Assembly (NCBI GenBank): GCA_020024695.1
Contig: JAHHTK010000014.1
Location: 1-21,065, forward strand
From: Ureaplasma sp.
GTDB lineage: Bacteria; Bacillota_I; Bacilli_A; Mycoplasmatales; Mycoplasmoidaceae
Direction: 5' to 3'
DNA: 21,065 nucleotides
Shown here: one piece after another, positions 1-8,091 of the stretch
Layout: the number at the start of each line of letters is the position of its first letter
How positions within the stretch are numbered: position 1 is the stretch's first letter
Translations under genes and position numbers: made by a program
Notes under the pieces: generated by a model
Databases searched by the model: none
Told to the model about the DNA's origin: nothing
The model's input: only the letters and a program-made list of their open reading frames with translations

Positions 1-86
1 ACTGCTGATAAAGCGATACCACTAATAGCTGTTGCAGAGAATAAGATTCCCGTTGTAAGAGCTAAAGCTTTACCTTTTTTAAACAT
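1..86 (-). CDS. N-terminus of a secreted or membrane-anchored protein (partial)
   Basis: Only the first 28 codons are in the window; the gene runs off the left edge. The start ATG (84-86) follows a good Shine-Dalgarno AGGAG at 96-100. The visible residues begin MFKKGKALALTTGILF and form a classic signal sequence: a short Lys-rich N-region (residues 3-6), then a hydrophobic stretch of about 20 residues rich in Ala, Ile and Leu. No cysteine lipobox is visible yet, so I cannot say whether it is a lipoprotein or a plain exported protein. Function is unknown because the mature part is missing. It is transcribed away from the tRNA-Ser gene on its right, with about 290 bases between them. Confidence 0.7.
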   Translation of the reverse strand, partial: MFKKGKALALTTGILFSATAISGIALSA

Positions 87-100
87 TTTTTCTTTCTCCT

Positions 101-331
101 AGTATATAGAACTTTTATATTCTTATTATCGTACTTCTTAATTTAAAAGAAGATAAACCAAAATCTAGACCCTAAATTTATGATTTTTTAGTTTCTTTTT
201 GTGTGTCTAGTCCTGAAAATGGTCATCTTTAGCCTATCTTAAGAAAGGTTTTTTACATTTTGATATAACTTGTATATTCTAGTTAAAAAAGTAAGAATTT
301 TAAAAATAATCTGGAAAGGCTATAAAATACC
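101..331. other. AT-rich intergenic region, no gene seen
   Basis: This stretch separates the divergently transcribed signal-peptide gene (-) and tRNA-Ser (+). I see no open frame longer than a few dozen codons and no convincing RNA fold. It should hold the promoter of the leftward gene, but I found no -35/-10 pair with good spacing on that strand; candidate -10 boxes are GATAAT (130-125) and TATAAA (119-114), both without a matching -35. Confidence 0.5.
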
Positions 332-359
332 TTGAATTAATAGGGCAAATAAATATAAT
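332..359 (+). promoter_or_regulatory. Sigma-70-type promoter of tRNA-Ser(GCU)
   Basis: TTGAAT (332-337) and TATAAT (354-359) are separated by 16 bases. Transcription would start near 366, about ten bases before the mature tRNA 5' end at 376, leaving a short leader for RNase P to remove. This is inferred from consensus match and spacing. Confidence 0.65.
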
Positions 360-375
360 ATATAAGGTAATCAAT

Positions 376-466
376 GGAAACATACTCAAGAGGCCCAAGA
401 GGACACCCTGCTAAGGTGTTAGACCGAGTAATTGGTGCGAGAGTTCGAATCTCTCTGTTTCCGCCA
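376..466 (+). tRNA. tRNA-Ser (anticodon GCU)
   Basis: Acceptor stem GGAAACA (376-382) pairs with TGTTTCC (456-462), followed by discriminator G and encoded CCA (464-466). The anticodon stem ACACC/GGTGT encloses loop CTGCTAA, so the anticodon is GCT (410-412), reading AGC/AGU. The long variable arm expected of a serine tRNA is present. It stands alone with its own promoter and terminator, away from the large tRNA cluster. Confidence 0.95.
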
Positions 467-478
467 CTTTAGACTTCA

Positions 479-506
479 AAGAACGTACTTTGCGTTCTTT
501 TTTTTC
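479..506 (+). terminator. Rho-independent terminator of tRNA-Ser(GCU)
   Basis: Perfect 7-bp stem AAGAACG (479-485) / CGTTCTT (493-499), 7-base loop, then a run of T to 506. It lies 12 bases after the tRNA CCA end. Confidence 0.85.
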
Positions 507-583
507 ACGCATTCCAGACCCCAGATAATCATTGAAATTCAGGGCCTGAAAAAACAAAATCAATTCAATCAAAATCCTATCTC

Positions 584-589
584 TATAAT
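584..589 (+). promoter_or_regulatory. Possible -10 box for cardiolipin synthase
   Basis: TATAAT sits 20 bases before the start codon at 610. No good -35 hexamer lies 16-18 bases upstream (561-566 reads CAATTC). A promoter is needed because the tRNA-Ser terminator lies just upstream. Confidence 0.35.
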
Positions 590-609
590 ATTTATTGAAA
601 GGTTTTATT

Positions 610-2235
610 ATGAGTGGAAAGCAAAAACAACCAAAACCACCTTTTTCTCGTGGAAATACTAAATATATTTGAATTATTGAATTAATCTTTAGTTTATTAA
701 TTATTGCCGATATTTTAATCGGAGTACTCGTTGAAAATAAAATCGGGGTCATTATCATGTCCTCGTTAATCTTATGATTAATGGTGACAACCATTGCTTT
801 TTATTTAGCAAACTCCAAGATTCGGGGCGGGCGGTCCAAAATCTCGTGACTGCTAGCTTTTATCTGTTTTCCAATCATTAGCCATATCTTATTTTTTGTT
901 TGAGCTTCTAACCCCTTTCGTTATGCTGGCAAAATTGAATATTTAGAAAAATCCCGTCAATTTCTAACCTACATTAATTTTGATGAAACTCAAGCCTTTT
1001 TAGCTGATCCAAACTTTAAAAAGATTCACCCAGGCTTTTATAAAGCTTTTAAACTTACCAACCACCTAATCAATAGTAACTTACAATCTAATTATGCTTT
1101 ACAAACTATTGAAAGTAATCCTTTACTTTTCTCTAAGAGTTTAGAATTAATTGATCAAGCAGAACAAATTATTTTTATGAGTTATTACATTATTGACCAA
1201 GGGTTCTGATTTGACCAAGTCATCGCCCACTTACAACAAAAAGCGGCTCAAGGGGTTCAAATCTATATCATTTATGACTGATATGGTTCTTTTGCAAAAC
1301 TTAAAAAAAGTACTGTGAAAAAACTGGCTCAAATTCCTAACATTCATATTGCTAAGTTCCGTCCAAAAAGTGACTTCGTTTTAAGATATACGAATAACTT
1401 CCGAAGCCATGCCAAACTTTTATTAATTGATAATAAGATTGGTTTATATGGGGGTTCTAACTTAGCTGATGAATATCTTAATATGAAAAAAGATATTTAT
1501 AATTGAGCCGATATTAACTATTTAGTTGAAGGGAAGATTGTTGAAAACCTTGCTTTATCATTTGTCGTTGACTGACAATACTATAGCTATATTATGTATG
1601 ATAAGCATCCGAACTATTATTTGTTTGATGACTTAATTCAAAAAGGATTATGGTTACAAACCCCTGAAGTTAATAAACAACCAACTGGTTATGCTTTCTA
1701 TAGTCAAACTTGTCCTGACTATTATCCATTCTTATTAGATAACCAGTTAGATATTTTATTAAATAGTGCTCACCAAGAAATTAAGATTATTACCCCTTAT
1801 TTCTTACCTACCAGTAGTTTGATGAATGCTATTCAATCCGTTTTAAATAGTGGGGTAAAACTCTCATTTATCTTGCCAGGTCGCCCAGATAACAAACGAT
1901 TAATGTTAAATATTAACCGCAGCTATTATTTAGAACTCTTAAGAATGGGTTGTAAGATTTATGAATACCCTGGCTTTATTCACGCAAAAATGGTAATTTT
2001 AGATAACCAAGTCTCTAGTGTCGGAACCTTCAACTTTGACTTACGAAGTTTATTGATTAACTTTGAATCGGCCATCTGGTTACATGATCAAACAGTGACA
2101 AAAAATCTTAACCAAACCTTTGACGATTTAGTTAAGATATGTCATGTTGTTGATGAAGATTATTTAAATCAAGTCTATCGCTTTAAACAAAAATTCCAAG
2201 TTTATTTCTCACAAATTTTTGCTGGTTTATTATAA
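610..2235 (+). CDS. cls: Cardiolipin synthase (phospholipase D superfamily)
   Basis: A 541-residue membrane enzyme expected to join two phosphatidylglycerol molecules into cardiolipin plus glycerol. It has three predicted N-terminal membrane segments (about residues 20-41, 45-66 and 79-99), then two phospholipase D domains. Each holds an HxK(x)4D catalytic motif: H267-A-K269...D274, followed by GGSN, and H458-A-K460...D465, followed by GTFN. The order of TM anchor then two HKD domains and the length match bacterial Cls. The frame crosses many TGA codons that must be Trp. The start ATG has GAAAGG seven bases upstream. It lies between a tRNA terminator and the convergent rbgA gene, overlapping the latter by six bases. 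The family is clear; a related PLD-type transferase cannot be fully excluded. Confidence 0.93.
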
Positions 2236-3066
2236 TTCGTAATGAATTTTAGCGAATTTTGAATCGTTAAATTCATCAAGCAATTTATCATAAACTCGTT
2301 TCTCATCAATGGTATCTTTTTCTAAAAGCATACCATTTTTTTGTCCATAAAAGTTAACAAATTGATCAAAACTAAAAACTTGATCAAACCCATAGTATTT
2401 CATAAACTTATCTTGATAATGGTCAAGATAGTAATGATAGCCAAACTCTAAGACTTGCTTAATTGGTAGGATTTCAGGTTTAATACATCTAATTAAACTT
2501 AAAATATAACCTTGGTTTAAATCATCAATATTTTTAGTTAAGATGCCAGGGGTATCATAAATTTCATACCGATTGTTAATCGCAACACGGGTAATGTTTT
2601 TAGTTAAACCTGGTTTGTTTTGAGCTTGTAAATGGTTTTTATTGGCTAAGAAATTAATTAAACTAGATTTCCCAATGTTTGGCAAACCCACCACCATCAC
2701 TAAAAATTTCGGATTGACTAACCCTTTAGCTTTCAGTTTATTAATTTTATCGGCCAATAATTGGTCTAAAGCATTAATAATTTTTTGACGGTCAGCTTTG
2801 TTTTTAATAGATGCTAATAAAGCAAAGTCAATGTCATCTTGTTTTAAATCTGACCAGTCAGCTTTCATAGCTAAGGTTAAAATTGGTTTGTTAGCAATGA
2901 TAGAAGCTAAATCAGGATTAATGGATTGTGTTGGAGCTCGAGCATCAATGACTTGGATAATGGCATCAACATGCTTGAGATTTTCAGCCACTTTGTCAGT
3001 GGCTTTTTTCATATGGCCTGGAAATCAATTAATTTTTAAAGGACATTTTTCAGATTCGTTATGCAT
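2230..3066 (-). CDS. rbgA: Ribosome biogenesis GTPase RbgA (YlqF)
   Basis: A 278-residue circularly permuted GTPase that in Bacillus acts in a late step of 50S subunit assembly. Motifs come in the order G4-G5-G1-G2-G3: MKAD at 67-70 in the G4 place, G1 GLPNIGKS at 127-134, the G2 Thr near residue 155 after PGLT, G3 DTPG at 171-174, then the helical C-terminal domain. The N-terminus INWFPGHM is the family signature. I chose the start at 3066, 18 codons upstream of an internal Met at 3012, because INWFPGH would otherwise be lost and because this ATG overlaps the stop of the gene above as TAATG, indicating translational coupling. The G4 Asn of NKxD is replaced by Met. The stop overlaps the cls stop tail to tail. 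Confidence 0.93.
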
Positions 3067-4565
3067 TATTTAGATACCGTTGTAACCATTTCCCCATCAA
3101 TATCAGCGACTGGATAAATCAAGATTAAGGCCTCTTTATCAACGTTACGAATGGTTTTAATTAAATTAGGTAATTCAAGATAGAAACAGAAAGTTTCTAA
3201 ACTGGTTTTTGATGTTCAAGATAAACTATCATCGCTGTTATTAACAGCAACTTGGTGTGATCAACCATCAGCATGGATTGCGTTGGCAATCAAACGGGTA
3301 TCTTTTGAGTAGACTTGAGCTTTAACAGCTTTATGTTTAGGGAAAAGAGCATTTAAGGTTAAACCAGCAATAATGGTGCCTAAAAGAGAAGCTAATAAGT
3401 TAGGACTAAAAAATAAACCTAAATAAGACATTCAACTAATAGGAGTACCTGGGGTCGCTGGAGTCAAACCACCAAGCATCATAACAGGAGTGAACGAACC
3501 AATCGCAACCCCAATCACTAATGAAGCGAGGTTAAAGTAGGTTAAAATCCCCCCAATACTTTTGACTTTGACTTTTGAAATATAGGTCGCCACGACATCA
3601 GTCCCACCTGAAGACCCACCTAAAATATAAATCGCAGCTAAATAAACTCCGTTAAATAAACTGAATACTAACGCATACGCAAAAACAGAAACAATTCGGG
3701 CCCCTTGACCGACAGCAACATCATAATCACTCCCAGCTCAGGTAACAATTTGTAATGCTTTGTTTAACTGATGCATAATTTCAGGCTTACTTAAGATATA
3801 GCTTGGGTAAGCAATTTCAATCCCTCCAGCAGTAGAACCAAAGATAAATAATGATTCAGTGTTAGGAATATAACCTAAAGCTAACCCGACTAAGTTTTGG
3901 GTCACAATAAAGACAGCGGTCATTAAAGCAAACTGCTTATCAATCTTGAAATAAGCAAAGATGAGTAGTGGAATATTTAATAATAAAATAATTCCCCAGA
4001 ACATAGCGTTGTAAGTTGCTTCAATGGTTGCTGTTGAGACTTCATTTTTTGCTAATACCACTTGGACAATCCGAGCGATCCCTTGCGAAATCCCTCCTAA
4101 TCCAGATGAATAAGTCCCCGTATTTTTTAATAATAAGAAAGCAATGAGCCCTGCTAAAATTCCGACCACTACACAAGCTAAATATTTCGCTCATGTTTGG
4201 TGAATCCGATAGATAAAGCCCAGTTTCAACCCATGGGCTTTATACATAATTTTTTGTCTTTTGGTCCGACTAATTTCAGCTGTTTTAACAGCAGAAACGG
4301 TTTTTGCTAAGTCGTTAGCCGCTTCATTTAATTCTCGTGATTGGAACCGTTTTGCTCCTCTGACAAAAGTCTTGCGTTCCCAACGGGTGTCTCTTCTGAG
4401 AGTGTTGTAACGTTTGAGCTTTGGAGCAACCAATTCTTTTGGCGTTAATGGTTTAATGGCTAATGATTCAGGTTGAATACTTGCTTGTTTAATGGTTTGT
4501 GTATCAATAATTTGTTCAGGGACTGATGTCTCTTGTAAACTGTCTTGAACGACTTCTTCAGCCAT
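3066..4565 (-). CDS. YitT-family multipass membrane protein with basic N-terminal extension
   Basis: A 499-residue integral membrane protein of unknown function. Residues 1 to about 130 are hydrophilic and largely basic (KRYNTLRRDTRWERK, near residue 52) and probably cytoplasmic. A six-helix-like hydrophobic core follows, with the Gly-rich loops GGxxGGxDVVATY and FGSTAGGIE seen in YitT/DUF161 proteins. The last 90 or so residues resemble the soluble DUF2179 domain. The start at 4565 has GGAG about seven bases upstream; an in-frame GTG one codon earlier is less likely. It is first in a two-gene unit with rbgA (TAATG overlap). A membrane protein of this kind between rplS and rbgA is, as I recall, also found in M. 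genitalium. The substrate, if any, is unknown. Confidence 0.75.
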
Positions 4566-4624
4566 CACCTTACTCCTTTCTTAACATCATATTATTTATA
4601 TATTATCTATATGAAAACTCACAC

Positions 4625-4643
4625 TTGCCTGAAATTTAGGCAA
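4625..4643. repeat. Short inverted repeat upstream of the YitT-like gene
   Basis: TTGCCT (4625-4630) and AGGCAA (4638-4643) form a perfect 6-bp inverted repeat around a 7-base AT-rich centre. It lies between the rplS terminator and the YitT-like gene. It could be an operator or a minor hairpin; it has no T-run. Confidence 0.35.
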
Positions 4644-4660
4644 TTTAATTATTTACAAAC

Positions 4661-4687
4661 AAAAAAGTCTACAACATGGTAGACTTT
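4661..4687 (-). terminator. Rho-independent terminator of rpsP-trmD-rplS
   Basis: On the minus strand AAAGTCTAC (4687-4679) pairs perfectly with GTAGACTTT (4672-4664) around a 6-base loop and runs into a T tract (to 4661). It begins 19 bases past the rplS stop. Confidence 0.88.
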
Positions 4688-4706
4688 AACGGTTTTCAAA
4701 ATAAAA

Positions 4707-5081
4707 TTATTTGTTTTTGATAAGTTCTTTAATCCGTGCTGATTTACCACTACGGCCTCTCATGTATGAGATGTAAGCACGACGAACTTTACCATAACGT
4801 ACAACTTCAATTTTTTCAACTAAAGGTGAGTGTAAGTTGAAGTTTAATTCAACGAAAGTACCGTTTGATTCTTTTCTCACGATAGCTGTTTCATTAATTC
4901 CACTACCTTTTCTACGTAAGACTACCCCTTCAAATTTTTGGATACGGGTCTTTTTACCTTCAACGATTCTGTTAGAAACGATGATGGTATCCCCTGGACC
5001 GAAATCTGGAAGATCTTTCTTTAATTGATCTGCGACAACTGCTTCTAATAATTCACCACGGTTAATATGAAATTTAGCCAT
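4707..5081 (-). CDS. rplS: 50S ribosomal protein L19
   Basis: A 124-residue protein, usual length for L19, which sits at the 30S-50S interface. Diagnostic stretches are PGDTIIVSNRIVEG, the FEGVVLRRKGSGINETAIVRKES block, and the C-terminal GKVRRAYISYMRGRSGKSARIKE. It is last in the rpsP-trmD-rplS operon. Only three bases separate it from the trmD stop, and its Shine-Dalgarno AAGGA lies inside the last codons of trmD. A terminator follows at once. Confidence 0.98.
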   Translation of the reverse strand: MAKFHINRGELLEAVVADQLKKDLPDFGPGDTIIVSNRIVEGKKTRIQKFEGVVLRRKGSGINETAIVRKESNGTFVELNFNLHSPLVEKIEVVRYGKVRRAYISYMRGRSGKSARIKELIKNK

Positions 5082-5084
5082 AAT

Positions 5085-5771
5085 TTATTCCTTATGTTTT
5101 GAAATATATTTCTTGTATAAATCTGGACGATTTTGTTTTGTTAGTTCTAATTGATTTTGATGACGTCATTGGTCAATCAATTGATGATTTCCACTGACTA
5201 AAACTGCTGGAACTTGATGGTTATCAAATTCAATTGGTTTGGTATAAACTTCAAAATCTAATAAATCTTCATTAAACGACTCACTCGCTAACGATTCTTG
5301 GTTAATAACCCCAGGAATCAAACGGGCCACACTATCTGCAATCACCATACTTGGTAACTCACCCCCGGTTAAGATGAAATCGCCAATTGAAATGGACATA
5401 TCAATGTAGTTTTTGATGCGAGCATCAAACCCTTCATAGTGACCACTTAAGATAATGAGATGATCGTAATGGGCAAGTTGTTGAGCAACTTGTTGGTTAT
5501 AAACAATCCCACTTGGACTAGTTAATATGACACATGCATTTGGTGTTTTAATTGCTTTTAAACAAGCCACAATCGGTTCTAACCGTAACACCATGCCTGC
5601 TCCACCGCCATAAGGGGTATCATCAACACTTTTATTAGAAAGGGTTGAATAGTCCCGAAAGTTAATGGTTTCTAATTCTAAACAACCTTTTTTAATTGCT
5701 CTGGCAATAATTGATGATTGTTCAAAACCTTCAAACATTTTGGGAAACAAGCTAACAAAACTAATTTTCAT
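5085..5771 (-). CDS. trmD: tRNA (guanine-N1-)-methyltransferase TrmD
   Basis: A 228-residue SPOUT methyltransferase that makes m1G37 next to the anticodon of tRNAs reading CUN, CCN and CGG, preventing +1 frameshifts. The knot motifs are clear: DTPYGGGAGMVLR (51-63), LSGHYEGFDARI (108-119), IGDFILTGGELPSMVIADSVARLIPGV (129 onwards). The last 27 residues follow an in-frame TGA read as Trp and end in ISKHKE. The start lies five bases after the rpsP stop. A substrate candidate, tRNA-Pro(UGG), is encoded elsewhere in the window. The rimM gene that sits between rpsP and trmD in Bacillus is absent here. Confidence 0.97.
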
Positions 5772-5776
5772 ATAAA

Positions 5777-6193
5777 TTATTCTGCTGCTGGTGTTTTCTT
5801 AGTGGTGGTTGCTTTTTTAGCTGCTGGTTTCTTAGCAGTTGTTTTCTTGGCTGCTGGTTTCTTAGCAGCTGGTTTTGCTTCAGCAACTGCTTTTTTGCTG
5901 TCGTCTTTTTTAAGGTTTGCTTTACGTGATTCATTAGCTTGTTTTTCAGCCATGAATTTTGCTCAAATGCCATCTTTTTTAAGCATTGAACGAACTGTAT
6001 CAGTTGGTTGTGCACCTTGTTTTAATTGGGCCATGATAAGTTCTGCGTTTAATTTTGTTTCACCCTTAACTGGATCATAGGTTCCTAATAATTGGATGTA
6101 TGCTCCGTTTGCTTTTGCACGAGCATCCATTGCTACGATACGATAAAAAGGTGATTTGTGACGTCCCATACGGGTAAGTCTTAATTTAACCAT
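5777..6193 (-). CDS. rpsP: 30S ribosomal protein S16 with Ala/Lys-rich C-terminal tail
   Basis: Residues 1 to about 90 are a normal S16 (VKLRLTRMGRHKSPFYRIVAMDARAKANGAYIQLLGTYDP), a 30S assembly protein of the lower body. The usual length is 80-90 residues, but this frame continues to 138. From about residue 95 it becomes an Ala/Lys/Pro/Thr tail with repeated AAKKP-type units (107-135), resembling histone H1 tails. Codons in the tail vary (gct, gca, gcc), so it is not a recent exact repeat. One TGA (residue 77) is Trp. The start has GAGGT upstream and this is the first gene of the operon. The tail is likely disordered and could bind rRNA; that is inference. Confidence 0.96.
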
Positions 6194-6224
6194 AATTACC
6201 TCTATTTAATAAATCAATAAGATA

Positions 6225-6253
6225 ATAATAACATAAAAATAAAAAAGTGTAAA
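6225..6253 (-). promoter_or_regulatory. Promoter of rpsP-trmD-rplS, -35 inside the ffh terminator
   Basis: On the minus strand TTTACA (6253-6248) and TATTAT (6230-6225) are 17 bases apart. Transcription would start near 6218, about 25 bases before the rpsP ATG. The -35 is the second arm of the ffh terminator hairpin and the T-run is the spacer, so the two signals share sequence. Confidence 0.45.
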
Positions 6254-6274
6254 GTATTTTTACTTAACACCTTT
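6241..6274 (-). terminator. Rho-independent terminator after ffh
   Basis: Minus-strand stem GTGTTAAGTA (6270-6261) / TACTTTACAC (6256-6247) with one T-T mismatch, 4-base loop, then six T (6246-6241). It starts eight or so bases past the ffh stop. The flanking A and T runs may let it work weakly in both directions. Confidence 0.75.
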
Positions 6275-6282
6275 ATTTTTTT

Positions 6283-7641
6283 CTAATTCATTAAATCTTT
6301 AAAGTTTTTATTGAAGGGGTTAACCCCTTTTTGTAATTGACGACCAAGTTCAGCCATCTTTTTGGATGAGGCTTCTCATTGTTTCAATAATTTGTTGAAT
6401 TCTTCTGGTTTGCGACCAGACCCTTTAATGACCCGTGCCCGACGGTTAGGTTGCTTTTTAAATAAAGCTGGGTTGCGTCTTTCTTTTAAAGTCATGGACG
6501 ATAAAATCACTTGTCAAACTTTAATTTTTTGTTCAGCTTCGCCAATTTGGTCATCGCTAATAGAATTACTCATGCCTGGCAACATTCCAACGATAGACCC
6601 TAACGAACCCATCCCAGCCATTTGTTTCATTTGCTTCATTAAGTCTTCAAGGTCCATTTTTCCTGCAAGCATCCGTTTTAACATCCCTTTAGCGGCTTTT
6701 TCATCAACTTGATCAGCAGCTTTTTCAGCTAAGGTGACAATGTCCCCTAACCCTAAAATCCTGTCCGCAATTCGTTCAGGATAAAAGACGTCTAAACTCC
6801 CAATCTTTTCCCCGACCCCACTTAATTTAATTGGAACATTTAATAATGCTGCTAATGACAGTGCTGCCCCTGCCCGAGCGTCACTATCAAGTTTAGTAAT
6901 AACAATCCCTGTTAATTTTAAAGTGTCATGGAATTCTTGAGCAACGTTAATAATATCTTGCCCACTCATCGCATCCACAACTAATAAAATTTCATCTGGT
7001 TGCACAGCTCTTTTAATATCTACTAACTCATCCATTAATTCTTGGTTAGTTTGTAAACGCCCTGCCGTATCAAAAATGACGAGGTTGTCACCTTTTTGGT
7101 CAGCTAAGTCTAAGGCTTGGCGAGCAGTCTGAGTGACAGGATTAGTACCGTTTTCATAGAAATCAGCATGAATATCGTTGGCTAATTGACGTAATTGTTC
7201 AATTGCTGCTGGTCGGTAAATGTCTAGTCCAACTAACATTGGTTGTTTTTGGTTATTATTTTTTAATTGGTTCGCAATTTTAGCAGCGGTAGTAGTTTTC
7301 CCTGCCCCGTTAAGCCCAACTAACATATACTTCGTCACTTTTTTATCAGTGACTAATGGTGCTTGTTTGGTTCCTAAAATTTTGATTAATTCTTGTTTAA
7401 TAATGTTTAAGACAAAATCACTAGGGGTGATTTTATCATCTAAAATTTGACCCACAGTTTGGGTTTTAATTTCATTAATGAATTTTTTAACCACTGTTAA
7501 GTTAACATCGGCATCTAATAAAGCAATCCGAATTTCTCTTAATAATGGTTTAATATCTTCTTCAGTAATGGTGGAGTTTTTTAATTTGCGGGACATGGTT
7601 TTGGCAACAATGTTCCCCATCATTGATTTTAATAAACCCAT
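6283..7641 (-). CDS. ffh: Signal recognition particle GTPase Ffh (SRP54)
   Basis: A 452-residue protein that binds signal peptides and 4.5S RNA and delivers ribosomes to FtsY at the membrane. Order: helical N domain (1 to about 90), G domain with P-loop GLNGAGKT (109-116), insertion-box region DIYRPAAIEQL, DTAGR (191-195), TKLD (249-252), then a Met-rich M domain (about 300-452) with MLAGKMDLEDLMKQMKQMAGMG and the RNA-binding stretch RRARVIKGSGRKPEEF. The M domain crosses TGA codons read as Trp, so under the standard code it would look truncated by about 77 residues. It is last in a three-gene unit with the phosphohexomutase and a membrane protein, 11 bases after the latter. Confidence 0.98.
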
Positions 7642-7652
7642 AATTTCTTTCC

Positions 7653-8087
7653 TTAATTGTATTTGAGCAATTCTGAACTATTTTTGGCAATTCAAAAATA
7701 GAGAATGATGCCAATTAAACATGGTCAAGCGACCATGATTTGACTTAAAATAAACACCCAGCGTGGATATAAATCACGGTGCTTTTTAAAGTGTCTTAAC
7801 ACACTAAAGAGAGCAATCACGCTACTGATCAACCACGATAAGCAATATAACAATAATGAAACAACAAACAAAATAAACATTGAGTTATTGGTTTGTAAGT
7901 TAAAAGCAACACTTCATTGCACCACCCCAATGATTCACATAATCAAAAATATGTAGTGAAAAATAGCCAAGGCACTAATGGCTTTTAAATATTTAGTAAT
8001 CCGATAATATTCACTTTGCATTTGTGATTGATAATCAAAAGCATCGGGATTGGTTTGTGGTCCAAGTTCGTGATTGAGATTAGTCAT
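7653..8087 (-). CDS. Small hypothetical membrane protein
   Basis: A 144-residue protein readable only with TGA as Trp (six or so TGA codons). About 40 hydrophilic residues (start MTNLNHELGPQTNPDAF) precede three strongly hydrophobic segments: ALAIFHYIFLIMWIIGVVQW, MFILFVVSLLLYCLSWLISSV (which may extend to residue 90) and, after the basic loop RHFKKHRDLYPRW, VFILSQIMVAWPCLIGIILYFW. The start is four bases after the phosphohexomutase stop and the stop is 11 bases before ffh, so it is almost certainly cotranscribed with both. No known family recognised. The basic loop between the last two helices suggests that loop is cytoplasmic. Confidence 0.8.
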
Positions 8088-8091
8088 ATGT

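Noticed and set aside
538..550. Short palindrome TTCAGGGCCTGAA after tRNA-Ser
   Set aside because: The one-base centre prevents a good hairpin, and the strong terminator just upstream already ends the transcript.
411..794. Minus-strand open frame of 127 codons
   Set aside because: It runs through tRNA-Ser, its terminator and the start of cls, and has no ribosome binding site.
1315..2235. cls seen as several broken pieces
   Set aside because: The breaks are all TGA codons at Trp positions; with TGA as Trp the gene is whole. The same holds for topA, argS, ffh, dnaB, dnaI, the phosphohexomutase and the HAD gene.
2798..3073. Plus-strand open frame opposite rbgA
   Set aside because: It is the complement of the conserved N-terminal coding region of rbgA and has no start signals.
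5718..6080. Open frame on the plus strand rich in Ala, Leu and Phe opposite rpsP
   Set aside because: It is the mirror of the AAKKP-repeat coding region of S16, has no Shine-Dalgarno and no family resemblance.
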